Assembly: GCA_934491515.1 (NCBI GenBank) | Contig: CAKSTF010000001.1 | Coordinates: 62,001 to 126,000 of the forward strand | Origin: an uncultured Eubacteriales bacterium | GTDB taxonomy: Bacteria > Bacillota > Clostridia > Oscillospirales > Acutalibacteraceae | Length of the DNA stretch: 64,000 bases | Reading direction: 5' to 3' | Shown: in pieces, positions 25,386 to 34,049 of the stretch | Layout: each line of letters begins with the position of its first letter | How positions within the stretch are numbered: the stretch's first letter is position 1 | Program-made: the position numbers and the translations under genes | The notes under the pieces: model-generated | Database searches by the model: none | What the model saw: the letters and a program-made list of their open reading frames with translations, nothing else | What the model was told of the DNA's origin: nothing

Positions 25386-25430
25386 GAGTGAGTATTTTTC
25401 GGACACATAATATTTTAGGAGTGAATTTCT

Positions 25431-26171
25431 TTGGAAAATCATTATTTTGACAGCGTTATTGCCGAAATGAAGCCCCTTTTTGACGAACAGGGTTTCTCCT
25501 TGCAGGAGGACGGCAGTTATAAAAACGATAAAAAATCCGTAAAGGTAGAGTATGACGAAAAATCCCTTATGTACCGCCTTTTTATGGCAGAAGTAACGGA
25601 AGAGGGCGTAGGCGAATATACAGAAGTTTCCTCCTGGCTGTTTGACGACACCCAGAACGCCAAGGACGCCGAAAGTGTGGGTATGGACTTTTCCGAAACC
25701 GTTCGCGGCAAGATAGGCGCAAAACTTACCCGCAAGACCGACGCACAGGTAGATCTTCCCGCATTTTCAAAGGACGGCGCTTTCAACGTTACCGCCTTTA
25801 CAAAGAAGGTTCTTGACGTTTTTCCTACGCTTAAGGACGCTTACAGGGAACACATTGCGAAATACGGCAACTTCCTTTATCTTGACTTTTTCGGGATATA
25901 TCTTGTTCCCGAACTTAAAAAAGTATACACAGAAAACAACAAAAAGGCCGTTAAAAAAACTACCGAAGTTTTCACGAACGCCTATATAAGCGGCGACAAG
26001 GAAGCGGTAAATGTTGTTGTTGCGGTGCTTTCTGCCGCAGCAACCGACGAAAAGGTAAAAGCCAACCTTTTTGCCGCGCTTGACGGCAACGACCACCTTA
26101 AAAAGTCGGTTGAATCGTTCATACCCTGCGTGCGCAAAAACAGCAAACTTTCAAAACTCCTTTTGAAGTAA
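25431..26171 (+). CDS. Conserved-looking cytoplasmic protein of unknown function
   Basis: A 246-residue protein with no signal peptide or membrane segment. Start is TTG 25431 behind TAGGAGTG. The N-terminal 90 residues look like an alpha/beta domain (SVIAEMKPLFDEQGFSLQED, then KSVKVEYDEKSLMYRLFMAE, each a plausible helix or strand). The C-terminal half is helical and ends in a basic tail. I do not recognise a family. It has its own promoter and ends at a strong terminator shared with ddh. Confidence 0.65.
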   Translation: MENHYFDSVIAEMKPLFDEQGFSLQEDGSYKNDKKSVKVEYDEKSLMYRLFMAEVTEEGVGEYTEVSSWLFDDTQNAKDAESVGMDFSETVRGKIGAKLTRKTDAQVDLPAFSKDGAFNVTAFTKKVLDVFPTLKDAYREHIAKYGNFLYLDFFGIYLVPELKKVYTENNKKAVKKTTEVFTNAYISGDKEAVNVVVAVLSAAATDEKVKANLFAALDGNDHLKKSVESFIPCVRKNSKLSKLLLK

Positions 26172-26212
26172 ATTGTCCCGACTGCTTTGTCCGGACAGAA
26201 CAGTAAAAAATC

Positions 26213-26257
26213 AGATCCCGTTCCGCAAGGCGAAAACCTTGCGGAACGGGACTTTTT
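26213..26257. terminator. Strong bidirectional terminator
   Basis: Fifteen-base perfect stem TCCCGTTCCGCAAGG with its complement, loop CGAAAA, T-run on the plus side; it separates the converging 25431 and ddh genes. Confidence 0.88.
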
Positions 26258-27234
26258 TAAAGCATGCCGTGCAGTAATTCTTCGTAATCTTTTGCCGATA
26301 AATCGCGCGGCGCAATATCAAACATTGTTTTGCAGCCCGTATCGCCCCTGCCGTTCATTCTTACCGCAGCGCGCGCAGCCGCCGCCAGAACGCTTCCCGT
26401 AAATTCGGGGTTTGAATCAAGTTTAAGGCTGAATTCCGCCGTATGGCCGTGTTCGCCGCAAATCCCCGTTTTGCCGTTTCTTATAACAAATCCGCCGTGC
26501 GGCAGACTGCGGTGATTTTTCTGCATTTCCGCCTCTTTAATAAAGGTAACCGTTGTATCGTAATCGGCAAAATAGTTAGGCATTTCCTTTATTTGCTTTT
26601 CTATTTTTGCTTTATCGGCACCATCTGCCGCAACAACATAACATTCCCTTAAATGCATCTGCCGCGCGGTAAAATCCGATGCGTCGCCGCTTCTTACGGC
26701 AGAAAGCGTATCTTCTACCGGCACGGTATACTGCCGTGCGTCAACAACGCCTTCTATTCTTCTTATGGCGTCCGAATGGCCCTGACTTACGCCCCTGCCC
26801 CAAAAAGTGTGGGACTTTCCGTTTGGCAGAACGCTTTCAAGGTAAATTCTTGCAAGCGAAAACATACCGGGATCCCAGCCGGCAGATATAACCGCCGTTT
26901 TTCCGCCTTTTTTTGCCGCCGCATCGGTGTTTTTAAAATGCTTCGGTATGTCGGCATGGGTATCAAAACTGTCCACAACGTTAAAATCCGCGGCGAGTGC
27001 CGGCGTCATTTCGGGCAGGTCGGTAGCCGAACCGCCGCAGATTATAAGAACGTCTATCTTATCCTTGAATTTATTAAGTTCCGATACGCTGTATACGGGC
27101 GCTCCCGTAATGCTTTTGACGGTTTTTGGGTCGCGCCTTGTAAAAATACCTGCAAGTGACATATCATTTGCGGCGCTTACTGCAAGTTCCGTTCCTTTAC
27201 CGAGATTTCCGTATCCGTAAATTCCTACTTTCAT
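26257..27234 (-). CDS. ddh: meso-Diaminopimelate D-dehydrogenase
   Basis: NADPH enzyme that makes meso-diaminopimelate in a single reductive-amination step from tetrahydrodipicolinate, feeding lysine and peptidoglycan synthesis. The 325-residue protein opens with the Rossmann motif GIYGYGNLGKG and contains the family segments CGGSATDLPEMTP, SAGWDPGMFSLAR and GRGVSQGHSDAIRRI. It is monocistronic with terminators on both sides. It implies that this organism has the dehydrogenase branch of the lysine pathway. Other branches may lie outside the window. Confidence 0.96.
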   Translation of the reverse strand: MKVGIYGYGNLGKGTELAVSAANDMSLAGIFTRRDPKTVKSITGAPVYSVSELNKFKDKIDVLIICGGSATDLPEMTPALAADFNVVDSFDTHADIPKHFKNTDAAAKKGGKTAVISAGWDPGMFSLARIYLESVLPNGKSHTFWGRGVSQGHSDAIRRIEGVVDARQYTVPVEDTLSAVRSGDASDFTARQMHLRECYVVAADGADKAKIEKQIKEMPNYFADYDTTVTFIKEAEMQKNHRSLPHGGFVIRNGKTGICGEHGHTAEFSLKLDSNPEFTGSVLAAAARAAVRMNGRGDTGCKTMFDIAPRDLSAKDYEELLHGML

Positions 27235-27274
27235 AATCTTGACCTCGCTTATCAGATTTCTCCCGAAAATTTAT

Positions 27275-27310
27275 AATATCCTGCCGAAAAGTATCCGGCA
27301 GGATATTTTT
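27275..27310 (-). terminator. Terminator of proS
   Basis: Perfect 12-base stem AATATCCTGCCG with its complement, immediately after the proS stop on the minus strand. Confidence 0.85.
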
Positions 27311-27311
27311 A

Positions 27312-28751
27312 TCAATACGCCTTACCCCAATAAAGCATGTGCTTTGCTTTTTTGCCGCAGCACACGCAGGTGTCGCTTAAATGCTCTTCACCCTCAAAGG
27401 GAATACAGCGCGAAGTAACGCCTATTTCTTCTTTAAGACGATCCTCGCATGCGGTATCGCCGCACCACATAGCCTTTATAAATCCGGGCTTATTATCGGC
27501 AATATCTTTCATTTCTTCAAGATTATGCGCGGCATAGGTCATACGCTCACGGCGGGCAAGCGCCTTTTCGTAAAGACCGTCGCGCACGGCCTTTAAGAGT
27601 TCGGGAATGCGTTCTGTAAGTTCCGACAGCGCAACGATGGTCTTTTCACCGCTATCGCGGCGTACAACCACGCAGTTGCCGTTTTCTATGTCGCGGGGAC
27701 CTATCTCTATGCGAAGGGGCACGCCCTTCATCTCATACTCTGCAAACTTCCAGCCGGGTGTGCGGTCCGAAGTATCGCATTTAACGCGACAAACGTTTTT
27801 AAGTTTCGCGGTTATTTCCTGCGCTTTTTCGGAAACGCCGGGTTTATGCGAGGCAATCGGTATAACAACCGCCTGAACGGGCGCCACGGCAGGAGGGAGT
27901 ACCAGTCCGTTATCGTCACCGTGGGTCATAATAACCGCGCCTATAAGGCGGGTGGTAGAACCCCATGAAGTCTGGAAAGGATACTGAAGTTTGTTGTCTT
28001 TATCCGTAAACTGAACGCCGAATGCCCTTGAAAAACCGTCCCCGAAAAAGTGGGAAGTACCGCTTTGCAGCGCCTTGCCGTCGTGCATAAGCGCCTCTAT
28101 CGTGTAGGTGGCTACAGCACCCGCAAAACGTTCTTTTTCGGTCTTTTTACCGCGGACTACCGGCATTGCAAGATATTCTTCCGCAAAGCGCGCATAAACG
28201 CCGAGCATCTGCTCGGTTTCTCTTTCCGCCTCCTCGGCGGTGGCGTGCAGGGTGTGACCCTCCTGCCAGAGAAATTCGCGCGAACGTAGGAAAGGACGCG
28301 TGGTTTTCTCCCATCTTACAACCGAGCACCACTGATTGTAAAGTTTCGGCAGGTCGCGGTAGGAATGTACCACGTTTTTAAAATGGTCGCAGAAAAGCGT
28401 TTCGGAAGTAGGCCTTACGCAAAGTCGTTCCTCTAACTTTTCCTCGCCGCCCATAGTAACCCACGCAACTTCGGGCGCAAAACCCTCGACATGGTCCTTT
28501 TCTTTCTGCAAAAGGCTTTCGGGGATAAAAAGGGGCATATACACGTTTTCGTGGCCCAGTTCTTTAAACATACCGTCCATAATGTGCTGTATATTTTCCC
28601 ATATTGCGTACCCGTAGGGGCGGATTATCATACACCCTTTTACGGATGAATAATCTATAAGTTCCGCTTTAAGGCATACGTCCGTATACCATTTGGCGAA
28701 ATCTTCGTCCATTGAAGTAATTTCTTTTACTGCTTTTTCGTTGTTTGCCAT
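27312..28751 (-). CDS. proS: Prolyl-tRNA synthetase, archaeal/eukaryotic-type short form
   Basis: Class II synthetase for tRNA-Pro, 479 residues from ATG 28751 (GGTGA upstream). It is the short form without the editing INS domain: class II motif 2 lies in the RTKVIRWE-like VVRWEKTTRPFLRSREFLWQ region (RPFLRSREFLW) and the C-terminal zinc-binding-like domain ends CVCCGKKAKHMLYWGKAY with the typical terminal Tyr. This type is found in archaea, eukaryotes and a subset of bacteria including several Clostridia. Lack of the INS domain means misacylated Ala-tRNA-Pro would need an outside editing factor. No T-box is visible. Confidence 0.95.
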   Translation of the reverse strand: MANNEKAVKEITSMDEDFAKWYTDVCLKAELIDYSSVKGCMIIRPYGYAIWENIQHIMDGMFKELGHENVYMPLFIPESLLQKEKDHVEGFAPEVAWVTMGGEEKLEERLCVRPTSETLFCDHFKNVVHSYRDLPKLYNQWCSVVRWEKTTRPFLRSREFLWQEGHTLHATAEEAERETEQMLGVYARFAEEYLAMPVVRGKKTEKERFAGAVATYTIEALMHDGKALQSGTSHFFGDGFSRAFGVQFTDKDNKLQYPFQTSWGSTTRLIGAVIMTHGDDNGLVLPPAVAPVQAVVIPIASHKPGVSEKAQEITAKLKNVCRVKCDTSDRTPGWKFAEYEMKGVPLRIEIGPRDIENGNCVVVRRDSGEKTIVALSELTERIPELLKAVRDGLYEKALARRERMTYAAHNLEEMKDIADNKPGFIKAMWCGDTACEDRLKEEIGVTSRCIPFEGEEHLSDTCVCCGKKAKHMLYWGKAY

Positions 28752-28802
28752 ATAAATCACCGTTTCTTAAACTTTGAAATAATTGAAGTTATGTAAATTT
28801 TG

Positions 28803-29408
28803 CTACTTTTGCGGTCGCTCTTTAATTCTTGACCAGAAGAATATTATGCACTGACCCGGGATACCAAGGAAAAATATCATCCACATCCGCGTTACAAACG
28901 GGACCAGGGTCAGGAAAAGCGAGGCTATCATACTCCACATCAAAAGGGACACAATAAGAAATGTAAGCCGCGGGTTGAACCACACGCTGTTAAAGACAAG
29001 CCACACTATAAACGTTACCGGAACCGCCCACATAAATGTATACCATACAAGGCTTGCTCCGCCCGTTGCAAGGGAAACTATAACGTAAACCGCCGTGGCG
29101 ATAAGCCATACAAGTCCCAAACTCATAAGCGTTATAAACGTGCGGTTTTTAACCTTGCGCTTTTTGGCGCCCGTAAAATCGGATGCGTCGCCGTCGTGTT
29201 TTTCGTTCAAAAGATAATCTACCGTAACCTCGAATTTATCGGCTATCGTTTTAAGCACCGAAATATCCGGCAACGATTCGCCGCGCTCCCATTTAGAGAC
29301 CGCCTTGTCGGAATAATTAAGGCTTTCGGCAAGTTCAAGTTGGGTTATGCCGTCCGTTTTGCGTAATTCGGTTATGTTTTTTGCAATAACATGTTTAAGT
29401 TCTTCCAA
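28803..29408 (-). CDS. XRE-family regulator with four membrane spans
   Basis: A 201-residue protein. The N-terminal helix-turn-helix (about residues 5-60; TQLELAESLNYSDKAVSKWE) is a standard XRE/Cro-C1 domain, and residues about 90-190 contain four hydrophobic helices. Start taken at TTG 29408 after GAGGTGA. Such membrane-tethered XRE proteins are common in Clostridia and often respond to membrane or cell-wall stress, though the signal is not known for this subgroup. A consensus promoter lies at 29497-29525 and an inverted repeat at 29543-29568 may be its operator. It is divergent from degV. Confidence 0.85.
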   Translation of the reverse strand: MEELKHVIAKNITELRKTDGITQLELAESLNYSDKAVSKWERGESLPDISVLKTIADKFEVTVDYLLNEKHDGDASDFTGAKKRKVKNRTFITLMSLGLVWLIATAVYVIVSLATGGASLVWYTFMWAVPVTFIVWLVFNSVWFNPRLTFLIVSLLMWSMIASLFLTLVPFVTRMWMIFFLGIPGQCIIFFWSRIKERPQK

Positions 29409-29496
29409 AAATATCACCTCGTCATAATCTTTTTTGTCGCGCCCGCAAACACGGTGCAACATGTCTGTTTGACTGTTATTTTCACAATACAGTAGG

Positions 29497-29525
29497 ATTA
29501 TACCACAGTTTTTTCGGCTTTTCAA
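29497..29525 (-). promoter_or_regulatory. Promoter of the XRE regulator
   Basis: On the minus strand TTGAAA, 17 bases, TATAAT, leaving an 80-base leader before the TTG start. Confidence 0.7.
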
Positions 29526-29542
29526 GAGGGATTCTACCGCAA

Positions 29543-29568
29543 GTAGAGTTGCATAAAATATACTCTAC
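29543..29568. promoter_or_regulatory. Inverted repeat, possible operator
   Basis: GTAGAGT, 12 bases, ACTCTAC: a perfect seven-base dyad placed between the divergent XRE and degV promoters. The XRE regulator is the natural candidate to bind it. Confidence 0.45.
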
Positions 29569-29610
29569 CGCCGCGATTTTTGCTGTATACATAAAATAAG
29601 CAACGGTTTA

Positions 29611-29639
29611 TTGTATTAAAAAGGAATTGTTTATATAAT
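29611..29639 (+). promoter_or_regulatory. Promoter of degV
   Basis: TTGTAT, 17 bases, TATAAT, about 57 bases before the degV start. Confidence 0.7.
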
Positions 29640-29695
29640 AGTTCAGCGCTCTTTCAAAAGCGCAAAACACATTATTATTGCAAGGAGTATTTCAG

Positions 29696-30583
29696 ATGAG
29701 TAATTTTATACTTTCATGCGAATCCACCGTGGATCTTCCGTTTTCCTATATAAACGGCAGGGGGCTTCCGGTTATTTTTTACACATACAATATAGGCGAG
29801 ACCCAGTTTGAGGACGATATGGGACGCAACGATGCGGCGCTTCCCGATTTTTACAAAAAATTAAGCGAGGGCGCGCTTCCCACAACTTCACAGATAAACG
29901 AGTACCGTTATCTTGAATTTTTTGAACCGCTTGTTAAAGAAAGCGACCTTTTGCATATAGTTTTCGGTTCGGGTATGACCTCTTCTATAAACGGCGCTTT
30001 AAGCGCGGCGGAACAGCTGCGTGAAAAATATCCCGACAGAAAAATCGTTATAATAGATTCCACCTGCTCCTGCGCGGGATACGGACTTCTTGTGGATTAC
30101 GCGGCAGACTTAAAGGACGAGGGCAAAAGCCTTGAAGAAACGGCGGAACTTGTTGAGAATATAAAACATAACGTTCACCACCAGTTCTTTTCGACCGACC
30201 TTAAATACTTTAAGCGCAGCGGTCGTGTTTCGGGCGCTACCGCCACCATAGGCACGGTGCTTGGAATATGCCCGATTATGCACCTTAATTACGACGGCAG
30301 AATAATAGCCTATTCCAAAGCCAGAGGCAAAAAGAACGCCGTAAGAAAAACAGTTGAAGAAATGCTTGCACACGCGCGTGACGGCAAAAACTACAACGGA
30401 AAATTCTTTATATGCCATTCAAACTGTGAGGATCTGGCGCTGCAGACGGTGGCGGAACTTGAAGAAAACTTCCCGAATTTAAAAGGCAAAACAAAACTCC
30501 ATGATATAGGCACTATAATCGCTTCCCACTGCGGACCCGGTACGGTTGCAATATTCTTTATAGGCGACGAACGGGCAAAATAA
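29696..30583 (+). CDS. DegV family fatty-acid-binding protein
   Basis: A 295-residue DegV/FakB-type protein. FakB members hold a fatty acid so that kinase FakA can phosphorylate it for phospholipid synthesis in Firmicutes. Features seen: SCESTVDLPFSYI at the start, the ligand-binding GSGMTSSINGAL segment, and IIDSTCSCAGYGLLVDYA. Start taken at ATG 29696 with AAGGAG upstream, not an upstream in-frame codon without a ribosome site. It is monocistronic. No fakA is present in the window. Confidence 0.9.
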   Translation: MSNFILSCESTVDLPFSYINGRGLPVIFYTYNIGETQFEDDMGRNDAALPDFYKKLSEGALPTTSQINEYRYLEFFEPLVKESDLLHIVFGSGMTSSINGALSAAEQLREKYPDRKIVIIDSTCSCAGYGLLVDYAADLKDEGKSLEETAELVENIKHNVHHQFFSTDLKYFKRSGRVSGATATIGTVLGICPIMHLNYDGRIIAYSKARGKKNAVRKTVEEMLAHARDGKNYNGKFFICHSNCEDLALQTVAELEENFPNLKGKTKLHDIGTIIASHCGPGTVAIFFIGDERAK

Positions 30584-30592
30584 AAAGCGCAC

Positions 30593-30627
30593 AAAACCGC
30601 CTGCGTTATAAAACGCAGGCGGTTTTT
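30593..30627. terminator. Bidirectional terminator
   Basis: Stem AAAACCGCCTGCGTT with its complement and a T5 tail, between the converging degV and AbrB-like genes. Confidence 0.85.
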
Positions 30628-30675
30628 ATTTATAAATGATACAATTCAAACATTTTTTCGACCGTTTTAATATTC

Positions 30676-30945
30676 TCAGTCGGGACTTTGCTCTTTAAGT
30701 TCCTGCAATTTACTTATACATTCTTTGCAGACTGTCTGGCCGTTGTACTCAACGCTTTCAGCCAGCTGTCCGCAGAAAATACAGGTGGGTTCGAACTTGC
30801 GCAAAACAATGCTTCTCCCACTCATATAAATTTCAAAACTGTCTACATTGTTTTCTATGCCGAGGTGCTCTCTGATCTCCTTGGGTATTACTACCCTTCC
30901 CATTTTGTCAACAGGTCTTACCATGCCGGTGGATACGTAGTCCAT
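30676..30945 (-). CDS. SpoVT/AbrB-type regulator with C-terminal zinc-binding motif
   Basis: An 89-residue protein. Residues 1-50 are an AbrB/MazE-type swapped-hairpin DNA-binding domain (RPVDKMGRVVIPKEIREHL is diagnostic). Residues 55-80 hold CIFCG and CKEC, a probable four-Cys zinc ribbon. It resembles the short AbrB-like transition-state regulators of Clostridia. The start codon follows the ung stop directly (TAA then ATG), with the ribosome site GGGAGG inside the end of ung, so the two are tightly coupled. It is the last gene of the pduL-hemW-phosphatase-ung operon. Confidence 0.9.
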   Translation of the reverse strand: MDYVSTGMVRPVDKMGRVVIPKEIREHLGIENNVDSFEIYMSGRSIVLRKFEPTCIFCGQLAESVEYNGQTVCKECISKLQELKEQSPD

Positions 30946-31614
30946 TTAAACTACCTCCCAATCAATAATTTTTTGACCGCTTGCCGCCAATATCTCATTA
31001 CATTTTGAGAAATGACGACACCCGAAAAAGCCTGAATACGCCGAAAGCGGACTGGGGTGCGGCGCCTTCAATTTGAAATGTATCGGATTTTTGATAATTT
31101 CTGCTTTTTTGCCGGCATTTGCTCCCCACAAAAGGAACACAACCGGTTTTTCTTTTTTATCAAGTTCGGAAATAACGCGGTCGGTGAAATTTTCCCAACC
31201 CCTGCCCTTATGGCTGTTAGGCTGTCCTGCACGGACCGTGAGCACTGCGTTTAAAAGCAGCACGCCCTGTTTGCTCCAGCAGGTCAGATCGCCTGTTTCG
31301 GGCGGCGTTATGCCGATGTCGCTTTCAAGTTCTTTATATATATTAACAAGACTCGGCGGCGGTTTTATTCCGCGGCGCACCGAAAAGCAAAGTCCGTGCG
31401 CCTGACCCGCGCCGTGGTAAGGGTCCTGACCGATTATTACTACGCGCGTGTCCGCGTAACTTGAATTTTTAAGCGCGTTAAAAATATCGGAAGCGGCAGG
31501 ATACACCGTGTGCTCGCGATATTCGCATTTAAGAAATTCGCGCAGTTCCTTATAATACGATTTTTCCCATTCGTCTTTTAATATCTCGTCCCAATCATTA
31601 CCTATTTTAATCAT
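30946..31614 (-). CDS. ung: Uracil-DNA glycosylase
   Basis: Removes uracil from DNA to start base-excision repair. From ATG 31614 the protein has 222 residues, the normal family length; a longer upstream extension in frame is not protein-like. Motif A GQDPYHGAGQAHGLCFSV carries the catalytic Asp, FLLWGANAGKK lies in the middle, and motif B HPSPLSAYSGFFGC has the catalytic His. It lies 14 bases after the histidine phosphatase gene and abuts the AbrB-like gene. Confidence 0.97.
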   Translation of the reverse strand: MIKIGNDWDEILKDEWEKSYYKELREFLKCEYREHTVYPAASDIFNALKNSSYADTRVVIIGQDPYHGAGQAHGLCFSVRRGIKPPPSLVNIYKELESDIGITPPETGDLTCWSKQGVLLLNAVLTVRAGQPNSHKGRGWENFTDRVISELDKKEKPVVFLLWGANAGKKAEIIKNPIHFKLKAPHPSPLSAYSGFFGCRHFSKCNEILAASGQKIIDWEVV

Positions 31615-31628
31615 ACGGGCACCGTCTT

Positions 31629-32234
31629 TTAAATTATATCGTAAACTTCGATAATTCCGCTTGAATGATAAAGCGAGGGCGTCACCACTACGGAATATCC
31701 CCTGCCCGGTTCGCTTGTCCACTCCACAGAGCGTTTCCGCGGTACGGCACAGGCTGCAAGAAGCATCATAACAGCGCCGCCGTGCATTATAACGGCAGAG
31801 GAAGTAACGCCGTTTTTCATCATATCGCAAACCACGGAATTTATACCTAAAACAATGCGTTTAACAAAGTTTTCGGAAGTTTCGCCGCCGGGGCAATCGG
31901 CACGCTTGCCGCTTGTCCATTCAAGATATTTGGTGCAGTTTTCAAGTTCTGCCGCAGTCTTGCCCTCAAATTCACCGAAATCATATTCGGTAAGTTCTTC
32001 TATAACCTTGGGCTCAAATCCCGGATAGAGCACCTCTGCACTCTGCCTTGCACGAAGCATAGGGCTTGTGTAAAGCGCGCCTATATCGGGGTAATCAAGC
32101 GTATGCCTTAAATCTTCAAGTTCGCGTTTACCCTCGGGAGAAAGCGGCAGATCGGTTCTGTTGCCTATATACCGTCCGTCCGCGTTGGCGTCCGTAAGGC
32201 CATGCCTTATAAGATGTATTTTATAGGTCTTCAT
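31629..32234 (-). CDS. Histidine phosphatase (phosphoglycerate-mutase-like)
   Basis: A 201-residue member of the histidine phosphatase superfamily. The RHG motif that becomes phosphorylated is in LIRHGLTDANADGRYIG, and the second catalytic His is in VIMHGGAVMMLL. The family includes cofactor-dependent phosphoglycerate mutase, alpha-ribazole phosphatase CobC and broad phosphatases; this size and sequence fit the CobC/GpmB-like small phosphatases best. It overlaps hemW by four bases and is followed by ung after 14 bases. The substrate is not determined. Confidence 0.85.
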   Translation of the reverse strand: MKTYKIHLIRHGLTDANADGRYIGNRTDLPLSPEGKRELEDLRHTLDYPDIGALYTSPMLRARQSAEVLYPGFEPKVIEELTEYDFGEFEGKTAAELENCTKYLEWTSGKRADCPGGETSENFVKRIVLGINSVVCDMMKNGVTSSAVIMHGGAVMMLLAACAVPRKRSVEWTSEPGRGYSVVVTPSLYHSSGIIEVYDII

Positions 32235-33316
32235 ACCGTCAACTCCGTTATAATGCTGTTTGAAAGCAACATTCCCTTATCGGTAAGCCGCACCGACGTG
32301 CCGTTTGATATTATATATCCCGCCCTTTTTAAAGGGTCCAGTTTTTTTAAGACTGTTTCCGGCACGGTGCCGTACACCGCCTTAAGGTCTACACCCTCTT
32401 TAAGCCGCAAACCCAGCATTATGCGTTCTGCGCGGCTTCCGCCGTCTCCGTCCTCCACGGGAGGTTCAAGGTTTAAAAAGGCTTTCATATCCCTTTTGTA
32501 ATACGACCTTTTGCCGTTAATATAAGAATGTGCCGCAGGACCTAAACCCAAATATTCGCCGCCCTGCCAATATTTCAGATTATGGCGGCTGCAAAACCCG
32601 GGTTTTGCAAAATTCGATACCTCGTAATGCGTGTAGCCCGCCCCTTCAAGCCTTTCGCAGGTGTAAAGGTACTGGTCTGCCGCAGCATCATCATCGGGAA
32701 GAGGAATATCCTCAAAGAAAAGTCTGGTCCGCGGTTCTTTTTTCAGTATATATGCCGATATATGCTCGGGCTGTAAAGAAAGAACAAAATCAATATCCGC
32801 CGCCAATGTATCAAGACGGCTTCCGGGCAGAGCAATCATAAGGTCAAGCGACATATTCTTTATGCCGCATTTCCGGATAAGCGAAACGGTGTTTAAAACA
32901 TCGCTTACCGTGTGCCTGCGGCCGAGCGTTTCAAGCATTGCGTTATTGCCGCTTTGAACGCCGACGGATATCCTGTTAACGCCGGACTCCGCCGCTGCGG
33001 GGATAAATTCCGCCGCTGATTCGGGGTTTACTTCCGCGGTTATTTCCGCATCGGGCAAAACATTGAAATTTTCCCTTACATCTTTAAGCAAACGCTTAAT
33101 ATCACGCCCTAAAACGGACGGCGTTCCGCCGCCGATATACACGGTATCAAAGGTGCGGTCTTTAAACTGTCCGCCCCGCAATTTTGCCGTGCTGCCTATT
33201 GCCGAAAGATAATCGTTTATTCCGTTCCCGACAGGGAAAGCCGAAAAGAAATCGCAGTAAGCGCATTTTCTTTGGCAAAACGGAACATGGATGTAAAGTC
33301 CCGAAGGCTCAGTCAA
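32231..33316 (-). CDS. hemW: Radical SAM heme chaperone HemW
   Basis: A 361-residue radical SAM protein of the HemW group, formerly called anaerobic coproporphyrinogen oxidase-like. The cluster motif is FCQRKCAYCDFFS near the N-terminus, followed by VYIGGGTPSVLG and SVGVQSGNNAMLETLGRRH, given in parts as YIGGGTPS and GVQSGN. HemW inserts heme into target proteins and is not a true oxidase. The start appears to be a TTG eight bases inside the end of pduL, so the genes overlap. No heme-synthesis genes are nearby. Confidence 0.92.
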   Translation of the reverse strand: MTEPSGLYIHVPFCQRKCAYCDFFSAFPVGNGINDYLSAIGSTAKLRGGQFKDRTFDTVYIGGGTPSVLGRDIKRLLKDVRENFNVLPDAEITAEVNPESAAEFIPAAAESGVNRISVGVQSGNNAMLETLGRRHTVSDVLNTVSLIRKCGIKNMSLDLMIALPGSRLDTLAADIDFVLSLQPEHISAYILKKEPRTRLFFEDIPLPDDDAAADQYLYTCERLEGAGYTHYEVSNFAKPGFCSRHNLKYWQGGEYLGLGPAAHSYINGKRSYYKRDMKAFLNLEPPVEDGDGGSRAERIMLGLRLKEGVDLKAVYGTVPETVLKKLDPLKRAGYIISNGTSVRLTDKGMLLSNSIITELTV

Positions 33317-33881
33317 GTATTATACCCGTGCAGGAACCGGGTACCGCCGCCGCGTTTGCTTCGTCGGTATCAATATGCATTGCAAGCGCGTATTTATCGC
33401 TTACGCGTGCTACAACGTCGTCAAATATAAGCGCCCTGCCCTCGGTGGGGATCTTTACCTTAACTATCTGCTTATCGGCAATGCCGTAACGTTCGCCGTC
33501 GGCAACTGTCATATGAATATGACGCTTAGCCGCGATAACGCCTTCTTTCAGTTCAACTTCACCGCAGGGGCCTACAAGGCGGCAGCTGCCGCTGCCCTTA
33601 ACATCGCCCGATTCACGAATCGGTGCCTTCACGCCGAGCGCGCGCGCGTCGGTAAGGGAAACCTCTACCTGGTCTTCAGGACGGCAGGGTCCTAAAATAG
33701 ACGCTTTAAGGCTGCCTTTTTCGCCTACTATTTCAACCTTTTCCTCGCAGGCAAACTGACCCGGCTGTGAAAGGTCTTTTTTGGGAGTGAGTTTATGACC
33801 CTTGCCGAAAAGAGTTTCCAAAGTCTGCTCCGTAACATGTACGTGACGCGCCGAAATTTCAACTTTTACTTCTTTAACCAT
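33309..33881 (-). CDS. PduL-type phosphate acyltransferase
   Basis: A 190-residue PduL-family phosphotransacylase, which interconverts acyl-CoA and acyl phosphate. Two repeats of the family domain are seen, each with a metal-binding segment: SARHVHVTEQ near residues 10-19 and AKRHIHMTVAD in the second half. No shell or other microcompartment genes lie near it, and the N-terminus lacks the extra encapsulation helix. It therefore probably works free in the cytosol, making acetyl phosphate in place of Pta. It heads the operon pduL-hemW-phosphatase-ung-abrB. Confidence 0.93.
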   Translation of the reverse strand: MVKEVKVEISARHVHVTEQTLETLFGKGHKLTPKKDLSQPGQFACEEKVEIVGEKGSLKASILGPCRPEDQVEVSLTDARALGVKAPIRESGDVKGSGSCRLVGPCGEVELKEGVIAAKRHIHMTVADGERYGIADKQIVKVKIPTEGRALIFDDVVARVSDKYALAMHIDTDEANAAAVPGSCTGIILD

Positions 33882-33958
33882 TTGTTATCTTCTCCTTAAA
33901 ACAGCGCAAAACAAATTTTTCGCCTGCTTTTTGAAATGAATAAATTATTTCCTATTCT

Positions 33959-33986
33959 ATTTTACCATATTTTGTGAAAAATACAA
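33959..33986 (-). promoter_or_regulatory. Promoter of the pduL operon
   Basis: On the minus strand TTGTAT, 16 bases, TAAAAT, about 75 bases before the pduL start. Confidence 0.6.
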
Positions 33987-34049
33987 GTTTTTTCTGCAGC
34001 CAATCTGCTGTTTTGAACAATTCGTTAAACTGTTAACAATTTGCACAGC

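Noticed and set aside
28751..28802. T-box leader in front of proS, and likewise for trpS and argS
   Set aside because: The gaps are too short or inside operons and the T-box sequence is not present.
33309..33881. Bacterial microcompartment locus
   Set aside because: No shell-protein or signature enzyme genes are nearby.
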